Assembly (NCBI GenBank): GCA_030429205.1
Contig: JAUICZ010000001.1
Coordinates: 1,540,806 to 1,604,805, forward strand
Length of the DNA: 64,000 nt
Direction of reading: 5' to 3'
DNA from: Bacteroidia bacterium
Lineage (GTDB): Bacteria; Bacteroidota; Bacteroidia; Chitinophagales; Chitinophagaceae
The stretch's first letter is position 1. Every line of letters starts with the position of its first letter. Under the pieces are notes generated by a model. The model searched no databases. It saw nothing but the letters and a program-made list of their open reading frames with translations, and was not told the origin of the DNA. Both the position numbers and the translations under genes were made by a program. Shown here piece after piece: positions 45,772-53,914 of the stretch.

Positions 45772-47310
45772 ATGTCTCAAACACATGATGACAAGGAAAT
45801 GGGTACGTCGGGAGACCTGCCGATACAGGAAGATATAAATATGCCTCAGAAGGGACATCCTAAGGGGTTATATTGGTTGTTTTTTGCTGAAATGTGGGAG
45901 CGTTTCTGTTACTATGGTATGCGTGCATTATTGGTGCTTTATTTAACGAAAACACTAATGGTGGCCGATAAAGAAACGTTTGCTATTTATGGTGCATATA
46001 CCGCATTGGTGTATGCAGTTACCGTATTAGGTGGTAAGTTGGCAGATAGCCTTTTGGGGTATCGTATTGCCGTAATTATTGGTGGTTTTTTGATGGCCAT
46101 TGGTGAGTTTATGATACTGGGGGGTAACCAGTTTTGGTTATTGCTGGGTATGGCGGTTATTATATCGGGTAATGGATACTTCAAGGCAAACATTTCCAGT
46201 ATTGTTGGACGTTTATATCCTGATGGAGATCCCAGAAGAGATTCTGGCTTTACTATATTCTATATAGGTATCAACCTTGGAGCATTTTTAGCAACTACTG
46301 TTGTTGCTGAGGTTGGTAACCGTATGGGTTATGAGTATGGATTTGGTTTAGCAGGTATAGGTATGTTAGTAGGTGCATTTGTGTTCATCTTTGGACAAAA
46401 GCACTATCAGGGACATGGACTACCTCCGAATAAAGAAAAGCTTTTCAAGCCTGTATTCGGACCATTGAATAGACTGCACATCACTATCATTGCAACATTG
46501 GCAGTTATTCCTCTTTTCTATTTATTGTTAAGTAACGGACCTGTAGTGGGTATCCTGTTAGGTATTACAGCGGCAGTGATGTTGTTCATATTATTGTATG
46601 AAGGTTTTAAAGGAGGTAAAGTACTACGCGATAGAATGATCATTTTGATACTGTTGATGTTCTTCAACATTGTATTCTGGGCATGTTTTGAGCAGGCAGG
46701 GTCTTCGCTAACATTATTTGCTGATAGAAATGTAAATAGAGTTGTATTTGGTACTGAAATAGGTGCAGCAACAACACAGTTTTTCAACCCGCTATACATC
46801 TTGATATTTGGTTCGATCTTCTCTGTAATGTGGATCAAACTTTCTAAGATCGGTAAGAACCCGAACATACCTATGAAGTTTGGTTTGGGTATAGTACAGC
46901 TGGGTTTAGGGTATTTAGTAGTATGGCTGGTAAGTAGTATGGGCTTAGTAAGCGAAGTGTATACCATGCCACTGTTTACACTTGTATTCTTATACATGTT
47001 ACATACTACGGGTGAGTTGTTCTTGTCTCCGATTGGTCTTTCTATGGTAACAAAACTAGCGCCTAAGAAAATGACGGGTATGGTAATGGGTGCATGGTTC
47101 TTGTCTATTGCAGGTGCCAATTATGTAGCAGCAATACTTGCACAGCTTACAGGTGCTGAACATGGTGGCGGTGCTGAAGCTACTGCACAAGAGACATTAA
47201 CACAATATGTAGACATATATACCCAAATGGGTTTGATTACCGTAGGTATTGGTTTAGTACTAGTAATACTTAGTAAACCATTGAACAAATTAATGCACGG
47301 TGTAACATAA
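45772..47310 (+). CDS. POT family proton-coupled peptide transporter 2
   Basis: A 512-aa transporter of the same family. Marks: FFAEMWERFCYYGMRALLVLYLTKTL (ExxERFxYYGMRALL), GNGYFKANISSIVGRLY, IFYIGINLGAFLATTV, FWACFEQAGSSLTLFADRN and GELFLSPIGLSMVTKLAPKKM. The FEQAGSSL helix places it in the usual bacterial DtpT-like branch, unlike copy 1. It begins with a hydrophilic tail of about 28 residues. It has its own upstream gap with a near-consensus -7 element TATCTTTC (45736-45743) and its own terminator, so the three POT genes are not one simple operon. Confidence 0.92.
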   Translation: MSQTHDDKEMGTSGDLPIQEDINMPQKGHPKGLYWLFFAEMWERFCYYGMRALLVLYLTKTLMVADKETFAIYGAYTALVYAVTVLGGKLADSLLGYRIAVIIGGFLMAIGEFMILGGNQFWLLLGMAVIISGNGYFKANISSIVGRLYPDGDPRRDSGFTIFYIGINLGAFLATTVVAEVGNRMGYEYGFGLAGIGMLVGAFVFIFGQKHYQGHGLPPNKEKLFKPVFGPLNRLHITIIATLAVIPLFYLLLSNGPVVGILLGITAAVMLFILLYEGFKGGKVLRDRMIILILLMFFNIVFWACFEQAGSSLTLFADRNVNRVVFGTEIGAATTQFFNPLYILIFGSIFSVMWIKLSKIGKNPNIPMKFGLGIVQLGLGYLVVWLVSSMGLVSEVYTMPLFTLVFLYMLHTTGELFLSPIGLSMVTKLAPKKMTGMVMGAWFLSIAGANYVAAILAQLTGAEHGGGAEATAQETLTQYVDIYTQMGLITVGIGLVLVILSKPLNKLMHGVT

Positions 47311-47336
47311 TACTAATTGAAACTTTTTAGATATTG

Positions 47337-47364
47337 CAGGCAGCCAATGGGCTGCCTGTTTTTA
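47337..47364 (+). terminator. Rho-independent terminator after POT 2
   Basis: CAGGCAGCC and GGCTGCCTG form a 9-bp stem with loop AATG, followed by TTTTT. Confidence 0.9.
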
Positions 47365-47388
47365 TTATAAGACTTAAAATATTATCAC

Positions 47389-48039
47389 TTGAATACAGAT
47401 ATAATAACCCGAAAAGCTATCGAAGAAATACAGAACCCAGCATTCGGTGTCACACAGCAGTTTTTAGAGGTCCATAATATTAAACTAAGAGATGGTGTTC
47501 CTGTAATCAACAGGGTATACCTAGAAGATGAGGCACTAGGGTCTGTAGTGTATTTTGAAGTGGAGGGAGAGCGATTCTATTTTGCAGTTTACCTTGATGT
47601 AGAACCAGAGGTAAGGGTTAGACATACAAATACTGCAGATTCCTTTCACGTATACTTATCTGCAGGGTTTAATGAGTTACACTCAGATGAGATAATAGCA
47701 ATGACCAGTCTAAAAGCCACTAGGTATTGGAATAAAGGAGATAAGACAACGACTGGAGGTAAAAAAACATTTACTAAAGTGATGTTTGAGCCTAACAGAG
47801 AAGCGGATGACTTTAATGATAAATTGAGGAAACTTTTAGATTATTTGGAACAGGATGTAACAGGGGTTAAAAGACTAGTAACTGAAGCGAATGGGTATAT
47901 ACAGGTAGCAGCAAAGTTTCATAATGGTAATACCATGTTGGGAGGGTTTTATTTAGACACTAATACAATGCAAAGACTCACAGCTTTAGGTTTGGGGGTA
48001 GACTTTGACCTTTATGCTGAAGGGAACTTTTTTCGGTAG
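47389..48039 (+). CDS. DUF4279-like protein (TTG start)
   Basis: A 216-aa protein. The ORF opens after a stop at 47368 and has no ATG or GTG before TTG at 47389, so TTG is the probable start. About 75 N-terminal residues have no family I know. The C-terminal part reads FHVYLSAGFNELHSDEIIAMTSLKATRYWNKGDKT ... DKLRKLLDYLEQDVTGVKRLVTEANGYIQVAAKFHNGNTMLGGFYLDTNTMQRLTALGLGVDFDLYAEG. This follows the DUF4279 pattern (a PT-x-x-W-x-K-G-D motif, a helical middle and a final LGxxxDFDLY). DUF4279 function is unknown. It sits between two POT genes and lacks a signal peptide. Confidence 0.6.
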   Translation: MNTDIITRKAIEEIQNPAFGVTQQFLEVHNIKLRDGVPVINRVYLEDEALGSVVYFEVEGERFYFAVYLDVEPEVRVRHTNTADSFHVYLSAGFNELHSDEIIAMTSLKATRYWNKGDKTTTGGKKTFTKVMFEPNREADDFNDKLRKLLDYLEQDVTGVKRLVTEANGYIQVAAKFHNGNTMLGGFYLDTNTMQRLTALGLGVDFDLYAEGNFFR

Positions 48040-48107
48040 TCATAGTATTATAAAAGCAATACCCTAAAATATAAAACACTATTTTAGTTCTTTCAAAATT
48101 TTACAAA

Positions 48108-49604
48108 ATGGCAGAGACGCTGAATGAATCACTAGACCTAAAAAAAATACAAGAGTTTGAAGGGAAGTACCCCAAGCAATTGTGGTATTTGTTCTTAACA
48201 GAAATGTGGGAACGTTTTTGTTTCTACGGTATGCGTGGCATGTTGGTAGTGTTTATGGTAACACAGCTTTCTATCGCAGAGAAAGAAGCCAACTTGCAAT
48301 ATGGGGCGATACAGGCATTCATATATGCATTTACTTTTGTTGGTGGTTTGTTTGCCGATAAAATTCTGGGTTTCCGTAAGTCGTTGTTCTGGGGTGGTTT
48401 ATTAATGATAACAGGTAGCTTTATTATTGCTGCCGCACCACAAGAAATGTTCTATATAGGTACCTGTTTTACTATAGTGGGTACTGGTTTTTTCAAACCG
48501 AATATCTCTACCATGGTTGGTGAGTTATATAAGGCAGGAGACCCCCGCCGTGATGCCGGTTTTGGCTTGTTCTATTCCGGTATCAATATTGGTGCTTTGC
48601 TGGGTGGTTTTGTATGTGTATACCTGGGTAAATATCATTCATGGAGCTTAGCCTTTGGTGCAGCGGGTGTAGTAATGATCATTGGCTTATTAACCTTCTT
48701 GTTTACTCAGAAAAGTATGGGCCCTATAGGGCTTTCTCCTTTAAAAGATATTAAAGCAAGTAAGCGTAAAACATATGAGGTAGCAGTGTTCTTAGGTTCG
48801 CTGGCAGTTATGCCATTGATATTATTAATGGTCCAAAAAACCGAGTATACAGATTATTTTATGTACACTATCGGACCTGTAACACTTATCTATTTATTCT
48901 ACGAGATGGCGAAATTAAACGGTGCCGAGCGTAATAAAATGATAGCTGCTTTGGTCTTTATTATATTCTCTGTTTTATTCTGGGCATTCTTCGAGCAAAG
49001 TGGTGGTTCTTTAAGCCTGTTTGCATTAAACAATCTTAAACACTCATTATTAGGTATAGATGGCGTAGACCCGAACGTGATCAACAATACAGTGAACTCT
49101 TTGTTTGTGATCATATTCAGTATCATTTTCGGGCTGTTATGGATATGGATGGCGAAGAAAAAAATAGAGCCGAACTCTGTAGTGAAATTTGGTTTAGGTT
49201 TCTTATTCTTAGGCGGAGCATTCTACGTTTTTTATGCTACCAGGTTTTTTGCAGATGAGAATGGAATGACATCTTTAAATGTTTTCACGCTTGGTTATTT
49301 AGTCATTACTTTTGGTGAGTTGTGTCTTTCTCCAATCGGCTTATCATTAATGACAAAACTATCCCCTAAAAAACTATGGGGTGTAATGATGGGTATGTGG
49401 TTCCTCGCAAGTGCATATGGACAGTACGTTGCTGGTTTGCTAGGTGCAGGTATTGCAGATGCCGGTGAAAATGCAAGTAATGCAGAAAAGCTGGTAACCT
49501 ACACAGATGGTTATAAGCAGTTGGGTATTTATGCATTGATCGCAGGTGTTATTTTATTAGTTATTTCTCCGGTAGTACGCAAGCTGATGAAGGAAGTGAA
49601 ATAA
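48108..49604 (+). CDS. POT family proton-coupled peptide transporter 3
   Basis: A 498-aa transporter. Marks: FLTEMWERFCFYGMRGMLVVFM (ExxERFxYY with Phe in place of the first Tyr), GTGFFKPNISTMVGELY, LFYSGINIGALLGGF, FWAFFEQSGGSLSLFALNN and GELCLSPIGLSLMTKLSPKKLWGVMMG. It is closest in layout to copy 2 (same FEQ helix, no insertion). The N-terminal tail of about 20 residues is hydrophilic. A 13-bp-stem terminator follows. Confidence 0.92.
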   Translation: MAETLNESLDLKKIQEFEGKYPKQLWYLFLTEMWERFCFYGMRGMLVVFMVTQLSIAEKEANLQYGAIQAFIYAFTFVGGLFADKILGFRKSLFWGGLLMITGSFIIAAAPQEMFYIGTCFTIVGTGFFKPNISTMVGELYKAGDPRRDAGFGLFYSGINIGALLGGFVCVYLGKYHSWSLAFGAAGVVMIIGLLTFLFTQKSMGPIGLSPLKDIKASKRKTYEVAVFLGSLAVMPLILLMVQKTEYTDYFMYTIGPVTLIYLFYEMAKLNGAERNKMIAALVFIIFSVLFWAFFEQSGGSLSLFALNNLKHSLLGIDGVDPNVINNTVNSLFVIIFSIIFGLLWIWMAKKKIEPNSVVKFGLGFLFLGGAFYVFYATRFFADENGMTSLNVFTLGYLVITFGELCLSPIGLSLMTKLSPKKLWGVMMGMWFLASAYGQYVAGLLGAGIADAGENASNAEKLVTYTDGYKQLGIYALIAGVILLVISPVVRKLMKEVK

Positions 49605-49631
49605 CACAAAGTATTGTTAAACCAATTATTG

Positions 49632-49662
49632 AAACGCTAATAAGGTAAACTTATTAGCGTTT
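49632..49662 (+). terminator. Rho-independent terminator after POT 3
   Basis: AAACGCTAATAAG and CTTATTAGCGTTT form a perfect 13-bp stem with loop GTAAA and a short T run. Confidence 0.9.
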
Positions 49663-49697
49663 TTGTTGTTGTAATAGTAGAACCAAATTTTATAGAC

Positions 49698-49844
49698 ATG
49701 AGATCGTTATTGTATTTTCTGGCAGTTATTTTAGTAATAGGGTGGATTTTCGGGTTCTTTGTGTACAGCGCATCTTCGCTTATTCATATCTTATTAGTCA
49801 TTGCAATTGTTTCTTTATTGCTGGGTGTAATCCGTAAGGCTTAA
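49698..49844 (+). CDS. lmo0937-like small membrane protein
   Basis: A 48-codon ORF encodes two hydrophobic helices joined by a short turn: residues 4-22 (LLYFLAVILVIGWIFGFFV) and 28-45 (LIHILLVIAIVSLLLGVI), ending RKA. The pattern LLY-AVILVI-W-IGFF-YxxxxLIHILLVIAI matches the lmo0937 family (DUF5670), found in many bacteria and of unknown function, often stress-linked. It lies just after the POT 3 terminator and 66 bases before arsR, on the same strand. Confidence 0.75.
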   Translation: MRSLLYFLAVILVIGWIFGFFVYSASSLIHILLVIAIVSLLLGVIRKA

Positions 49845-49880
49845 ATAAATTTAAAAATTATTTTGTAGTTCAAACCATCT

Positions 49881-49896
49881 ATCGTAATATTGCAAT
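49881..49896 (+). promoter_or_regulatory. Probable ArsR operator 1 (ATCGTAATATTGCAAT)
   Basis: A near-palindrome centred on AATATT, 14 bases before the arsR ATG. A 16-mer differing by one base lies before arsM at 50261-50276. Outer arms CTATCGT (49879-49885) and ACGATAG (49900-49906) extend the symmetry. Two copies flanking arsR suggest the binding site of ArsR itself. Confidence 0.55.
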
Positions 49897-49910
49897 GAAA
49901 CGATAGAGCA

Positions 49911-50243
49911 ATGGGTTTAACTAAGTCAGAATTATTTACTAAAAAGCAAAACGAGTTGGCTGCAATGGCAAAAGCTATAGCACATCCGGCTCGTATTGCC
50001 ATATTACAAGTGCTGCTTAAAACAGACGCTTGTGTATGTGGTAGCTTGGTAGATGAGTTGGGTTTAGCGCAGGCAACCATTTCTCAACATTTAAAAGAAC
50101 TGAAAAATTCAGGTTTGATACAAGGTAATATTGAAGGTACTTCAGTATGCTATTGCATCAATACCAAAACTTGGAAGAAGTACAGAGACTTCTTTAACCA
50201 GTTCTTTGTTGAGGCATCTGCTTGTGGAAATAATTGTTGCTAA
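49911..50243 (+). CDS. arsR: ArsR family arsenic-responsive repressor
   Basis: A 110-aa winged-helix repressor: KAIAHPARIAILQVLLKTDACVCGSLVDELGLAQATISQHLKELKNSGLIQGNIEGTSVCYCIN. Cys41 and Cys43 (ACVCGS) match the metalloid-sensing CVC motif of ArsR, and more Cys lie at 80, 82, 105, 109 and 110. It binds DNA without As(III) and releases it on binding. It heads the operon arsR-arsM-aquaporin-arsC and is flanked by two copies of a near-palindrome, its probable operator. Confidence 0.9.
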   Translation: MGLTKSELFTKKQNELAAMAKAIAHPARIAILQVLLKTDACVCGSLVDELGLAQATISQHLKELKNSGLIQGNIEGTSVCYCINTKTWKKYRDFFNQFFVEASACGNNCC

Positions 50244-50260
50244 AAAATTTAATTATATTA

Positions 50261-50276
50261 ATCGCAATATTGCAAT
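50261..50276 (+). promoter_or_regulatory. Probable ArsR operator 2 (ATCGCAATATTGCAAT)
   Basis: The 16-mer is palindromic at seven of eight pairs and lies 20 bases before the arsM ATG. It differs from the copy before arsR at one position. This suggests a second regulated promoter inside the ars cluster. Confidence 0.55.
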
Positions 50277-50296
50277 AAATAGATAAAAGAATAGAT

Positions 50297-51139
50297 ATGG
50301 CTACAGAACAAGAATTGAAGGATCTTGTAAAAGAAAAATATAGTGAGATCGCTTTACAGGATAAAGAAACAAACATGAGCAGTTGTTGTGGCTCGGGATG
50401 TTGTAGTGAAGAGGTGTACAACATTATGAGCGATGACTACAGTAAAATGGAAGGTTATAACGCAGATGCTGACTTGGGCTTAGGTTGTGGTTTGCCAACA
50501 GAGTTTGCGCAAATAAAAGAAGGTGACACGGTAATAGACTTGGGTAGTGGTGCCGGTAACGATTGTTTTGTAGCGCGTGCTGCCACTGGTGCTAAAGGTA
50601 GAGTAATAGGTATAGACTTTACAGAAGAAATGATTGAAAAGGCAAGGGCTAATGCAGACAAACTTGGTTTTAATAATGTTGAGTTCCGCCAGGGGGATAT
50701 TGAAAAAATGCCTGTTACTGCTAACCTTGCAGATGTGATAGTGAGCAACTGTGTATTGAATTTAGTGCCGAATAAGGATAATGTGATCAAAGAAATATAC
50801 AGAGTATTAAAACCTGGTGGACACTTCAGTATATCGGATGTTGTGTTGGAAGGTGAATTGCCGGCTAAATTGAAAAATGTGGCAGAGATGTATGCGGGTT
50901 GTGTAAGTGGTGCTATACAGAAAGAGGTGTATTTAGAGTTGGTAAAGTCTAACGGTTTTACAGACATTACAGTTCAAAAAGAAAAGAACATAATTATACC
51001 CGATGATATACTGAACAAGTACTTAACTGATGAGGAAATAGAAACCTTTAAGGCAAGTGGTTCGTATATTAAGAGTATTACGGTATTCGCACAAAAGCCG
51101 GAAAAAGAAGCTTGCTGCGAACCGGGATGTTGTGACTAA
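50297..51139 (+). CDS. arsM: Arsenite S-adenosylmethionine methyltransferase
   Basis: ArsM methylates As(III) stepwise with SAM to methylated arsenicals that leave the cell or volatilise. The 280-aa product has an N-terminal Cys cluster (SSCCGSGCC, Cys30, 31, 35, 36), the GLGCGLPT motif with Cys64, motif I DLGSGAGNDC, Cys152 (SNCVLNLV) and Cys202 (YAGCVSGA). Cys64, 152 and 202 match the three conserved As(III)-binding Cys of the family. The C-terminus adds another Cys cluster (EACCEPGCCD). The aquaporin gene follows one base after its stop. Confidence 0.93.
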   Translation: MATEQELKDLVKEKYSEIALQDKETNMSSCCGSGCCSEEVYNIMSDDYSKMEGYNADADLGLGCGLPTEFAQIKEGDTVIDLGSGAGNDCFVARAATGAKGRVIGIDFTEEMIEKARANADKLGFNNVEFRQGDIEKMPVTANLADVIVSNCVLNLVPNKDNVIKEIYRVLKPGGHFSISDVVLEGELPAKLKNVAEMYAGCVSGAIQKEVYLELVKSNGFTDITVQKEKNIIIPDDILNKYLTDEEIETFKASGSYIKSITVFAQKPEKEACCEPGCCD

Positions 51140-51140
51140 T

Positions 51141-51785
51141 ATGAAAAAGTATTTAGCTGAGTTTATTGGCACCTACGCAATGGTTTTTTGTGGTGCAGGT
51201 GCAATAGTTATTAATCAGGAAAGTGGTGGTGCTGTTACTCATGTAGGGGTGGCCATCACTTTCGGGTTGATTGTAATGAGTATGATATATGCTTTTGGTA
51301 ATACTTCAGGAGCACATATTAACCCCGCTGTTAGTATTGCATTTACAGTTGCGGGAAAGTTCTCCGTAAAAAAACTATTGCCTTATATCTCCAGTCAAAT
51401 GGCTGGCGCTGCACTGGCTGCATTAACACTCAAATTCTTATTTCCGAAGAATGAATTTTTGGGTGGTACTTACCCTGCAGGTTCAGATATGCAGTCGTTT
51501 GTGTTAGAAGTATTATTGACATTCTTTTTGATGTTGGTAATCCTGCAGGTTGCTCATGGTAGTAAAGAGCAGGGCATGTTTGCGGGATTAGCTATTGGCG
51601 GCATAGTTGCTTTAGAAGCTATGTTTGCAGGACCAATATGCGGTGCATCTATGAACCCTGCACGTTCGCTGGGGCCGGCACTCATCAGTGGTAACTTACA
51701 ATCTCAATGGGTATACCTTTCGGCACCGGTAGCTGGTGCTGTTTTAGCTATCCCAATACATAACCTTACTAAAGCAGATAAATAA
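51141..51785 (+). CDS. MIP family aquaporin/aquaglyceroporin in ars operon
   Basis: The 214-aa channel starts at the ATG at 51141, directly after arsM; an in-frame upstream extension overlaps arsM and is not plausible. It has six helices and both half-helix motifs: HINPAVS (NPA at residues 61-63) and MNPARS (near 173). Such channels in ars operons (for example AqpS of Sinorhizobium meliloti) let As(OH)3 leave the cell down its gradient after arsenate reduction. No ArsB or Acr3 pump gene is in the cluster. Water or glycerol transport cannot be excluded from sequence. It overlaps arsC by one base (TAATG). Confidence 0.88.
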   Translation: MKKYLAEFIGTYAMVFCGAGAIVINQESGGAVTHVGVAITFGLIVMSMIYAFGNTSGAHINPAVSIAFTVAGKFSVKKLLPYISSQMAGAALAALTLKFLFPKNEFLGGTYPAGSDMQSFVLEVLLTFFLMLVILQVAHGSKEQGMFAGLAIGGIVALEAMFAGPICGASMNPARSLGPALISGNLQSQWVYLSAPVAGAVLAIPIHNLTKADK

Positions 51786-52174
51786 TGAAGAAGCTACTTT
51801 TTGTTTGTATAGAAAACAGTAACCGCAGCCAAATGGCACAAGCCTTTGCAAAAATATATGGTGGTACAGCAGTAGAAGCATACAGTGCAGGTTCAAAACC
51901 ATCAGGAGTTGTAAACCCCAAAGCCATTGCTGCAATGAAAGAGCTGGATTATGATTTGTCTACACACGATAGTAAATCTATAAATGACGTAGAGCAATAT
52001 GCACCTTTTGATGCAGTAGTGACAATGGGCTGTGGTGATGCCTGCCCCTGGATGCCTGCAAAGCAACATATAGACTGGCAAATACCTGACCCCAGAAATA
52101 TGGAAGGAGATGAATTTAATAAAGTAAGGGATTATATATCCACACAGGTAAAAGAGTTACTTTCAACTATATAA
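51785..52174 (+). CDS. arsC: Arsenate reductase, low-molecular-weight phosphatase type
   Basis: ArsC reduces As(V) to As(III). The 129-aa protein has the LMW-PTP P-loop FVCIENSNRSQMAQ (Cys8, Arg14; CX5R), the C-terminal Cys pair MGCGDACPWMP (Cys83, Cys87) used to relay disulfides, and the IPDPRN segment with the catalytic Asp. This is the thioredoxin- or mycoredoxin-coupled class rather than the glutaredoxin-coupled E. coli class. It overlaps the aquaporin gene by one base and ends at a shared bidirectional terminator. Confidence 0.9.
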   Translation: MKKLLFVCIENSNRSQMAQAFAKIYGGTAVEAYSAGSKPSGVVNPKAIAAMKELDYDLSTHDSKSINDVEQYAPFDAVVTMGCGDACPWMPAKQHIDWQIPDPRNMEGDEFNKVRDYISTQVKELLSTI

Positions 52175-52206
52175 CAAAAGCCCCGCATCTGCGGGGCTTT
52201 TGTTAT
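52171..52206. terminator. Bidirectional terminator between arsC and MbnP cluster
   Basis: ATAACAAAAGCCCCGC and its exact complement form a 16-bp perfect stem with loop ATCT. A/T runs on both sides allow it to end transcripts from both the ars operon (plus) and the MbnP cluster (minus). Confidence 0.9.
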
Positions 52207-52223
52207 GATTACAGTTATAAAAA

Positions 52224-52616
52224 TTAGTGTCCTTCTTCTGTTACAGGAACATTAATGTTATAAGTTGTTTCCTCTGTTATTTTGTAAGGAGTGCCACCTA
52301 CAACAACTTGTTCTATATCAGGATCCCAGCCTCTGCCATAAACATAATAATCACCCTTTTTTAGTCCGGAGAAAGTAGCAACAGGTATGCCATTTTCCAG
52401 TACACATTTTACCTCTTCATCGTAGCTGCCCGGCATATCTTGCGCATTGTATTTTAAAAATACAGTGCAGCTGTCTATGTTATCTGCATGATGTTGTGGT
52501 GTTACTTTTAAGGTAGCATTACCTCCTTTGCCGGCTACCTCATCCTCTTTTCTTTCGCAAGAGTATAAGGTAACGGCGCAAGCCAAAACTAAAAATGTTG
52601 TTACTATGTTCTTCAT
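52224..52616 (-). CDS. QHH-motif lipoprotein A (last gene of MbnP cluster)
   Basis: The 130-aa product has a lipoprotein signal (MKNIVTTFLVLACAVTLYSC, Cys20). The mature part reads GKGGNATLKVTPQHHADNIDSCTVFLKYNAQDMPGSYDEE and ends in a beta-rich region (GLKKGDYYVYGRGW). It is clearly paralogous to the lipoprotein at 55388-55822 (shared GKGG-A---V--QHH---I------KY). The small beta-sandwich pattern recalls prealbumin-like or carboxypeptidase-regulatory-like folds. The His pair suggests metal binding, which is inference. Family not recognised. Confidence 0.7.
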   Translation of the reverse strand: MKNIVTTFLVLACAVTLYSCERKEDEVAGKGGNATLKVTPQHHADNIDSCTVFLKYNAQDMPGSYDEEVKCVLENGIPVATFSGLKKGDYYVYGRGWDPDIEQVVVGGTPYKITEETTYNINVPVTEEGH

Positions 52617-52639
52617 GTCACTAATTTAAGTTTTATTGT

Positions 52640-53449
52640 TTATTGATGACTATTTGGCTCCGTTCTTACTGCTTTAACACTGAACATCTCTTTATAGTTG
52701 TCAGCTATTTTTGCAGCCATAGGGCCCGGATGCATCATGTTGGAGGTGTTAGCAACTTTAATTGGAGTTGCCGGTCCGAACCATTTAGCCAGGTCTGTTT
52801 TGATAACAAAAGAACCTGCTACAGAACTTGATACTTCAACAGGGTTTGAGAACATTAAAGTTACTTCACGCGGAGTTTCTTCTCCTGCAGCCACGCCACC
52901 TATATGATGCCTGAAACCTTGGTCTGCATTATTGGCATCTTTGTACGTACCCTCTAGTTTAGCTTGTATATACCCGGTGTTCCAGGTCCAATACATATCT
53001 CCATTTACATTAGGGTCTAGCGCACCTGTTTGTGCACCCGATGTATTTCTTGGTACATCAACACCAATCATGAACTTAACACCTGTGTATGTTCCTACCG
53101 GTACGTCTGCTACATGAAAGTGAAGGGTGGAGTGACTTTTGGCTTTTAAAACACGGTAGCTTTCCGGCTCTGCGTATTCTGTACCATCACTATTAATGAA
53201 CTTGATATTAGTGATCCAATAGTTGAACGTAGAAACTGTGATCTGTTCGTTTTGGCTGGTAGTATAGTTGCCGGTATTCAATACCAACTCATCATTACCA
53301 AAGAAATTCTCAAAATTAAAATGCATCTGAGTTGTAGTACCATGTCCGTCATCGTCTGATGTAGCTGGTGTTGAACTTTTTTTGTCGCAAGCAATAAAGC
53401 TAATGGTTGTTGCAGCTAATAGTACTGCGTATTTGAATGACAATTTCAT
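52640..53449 (-). CDS. MbnP family copper-related lipoprotein
   Basis: The 269-aa product has lipobox Cys21 (ISFIAC), a His-rich stretch and the MbnP pattern: MHFNFENFFGNDELVLNTGNYTTSQNEQITVSTFNYWITNIKF, HFHVADVPVGTYTGVKFMIGVD and DPNVNGDMYWTWNTGYIQAKLEGTY. The MYWTWNTGY block is the clearest mark. MbnP proteins occur with MbnH in methanobactin and related copper clusters; MbnP binds copper in characterised cases. No MbnH (di-heme peroxidase) gene is present here, which is unusual for the classic pair. It lies between two lipoprotein genes in a short operon. Confidence 0.8.
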   Translation of the reverse strand: MKLSFKYAVLLAATTISFIACDKKSSTPATSDDDGHGTTTQMHFNFENFFGNDELVLNTGNYTTSQNEQITVSTFNYWITNIKFINSDGTEYAEPESYRVLKAKSHSTLHFHVADVPVGTYTGVKFMIGVDVPRNTSGAQTGALDPNVNGDMYWTWNTGYIQAKLEGTYKDANNADQGFRHHIGGVAAGEETPREVTLMFSNPVEVSSSVAGSFVIKTDLAKWFGPATPIKVANTSNMMHPGPMAAKIADNYKEMFSVKAVRTEPNSHQ

Positions 53450-53495
53450 GACTTTATATTTTTTCGTTGTTATTAATTAGACTTTTAATTATTAG

Positions 53496-53900
53496 TTAAG
53501 GTTGGCTTTTAAAACCGATTTTAATGTTCTTTATGTTTTCGTCGTGAGTTATAACGCCCGTTAGCTCCAACTGTAGATCTGTAGCTTCATCCAATGTGTT
53601 AACCCATTGCTCCGCAACAGATATATTATCCCCGTGAGTATGACCCTCAGTTTCGTAAACTGTAGTTCCTTTATCCATGTTTTTAATGGTTATAATGTAT
53701 CCGTGCATTTGTGTAATGCTGCTTATGCTGGCTACAATATTTACAGTGTCGCCTTTTTTATAAATGCTGCCTTCTTTGGGAGATGTTACATTTATCTGCA
53801 CCTCTTCGGTAGTGGCAACGGTAGTGTCTTTTTTCTGGCAGGCTGTTAAGCCTGTAGTTAAGACACAAGTTGTAATGGTTATCAATTTTAATAGTTTCAT
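53496..53900 (-). CDS. Lipoprotein with His-rich region (MbnP cluster)
   Basis: From the ATG at 53900 (a GTG two codons upstream is also open) the 134-aa product starts MKLLKLITITTCVLTTGLTAC, a lipoprotein signal (lipobox Cys21). The mature part is a single beta-sandwich-like domain: INVTSPKEGSIYKKGDTVNIVASISS, then MHGYIITIKNMDKGTTVYETEGHTHGDN, with GHTHGD and MHG as possible metal ligands. The IxVxSPxxGxxYxxGDxVxI pattern is that of Ig-like lipoproteins in Bacteroidota. It lies eight bases after the barrel gene and 46 before MbnP. Confidence 0.7.
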   Translation of the reverse strand: MKLLKLITITTCVLTTGLTACQKKDTTVATTEEVQINVTSPKEGSIYKKGDTVNIVASISSITQMHGYIITIKNMDKGTTVYETEGHTHGDNISVAEQWVNTLDEATDLQLELTGVITHDENIKNIKIGFKSQP

Positions 53901-53914
53901 CTGCACGTTTTTCT

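Noticed and set aside
46518-47120. 200-aa minus-strand ORF opposite POT 2
   Set aside because: It mirrors the helix-coding strand of the transporter and has no start context of its own.
51057-51140. 28-residue upstream extension of the aquaporin
   Set aside because: It overlaps the arsM coding end, is strongly basic and lacks family similarity; the ATG at 51141 gives the normal N-terminus.
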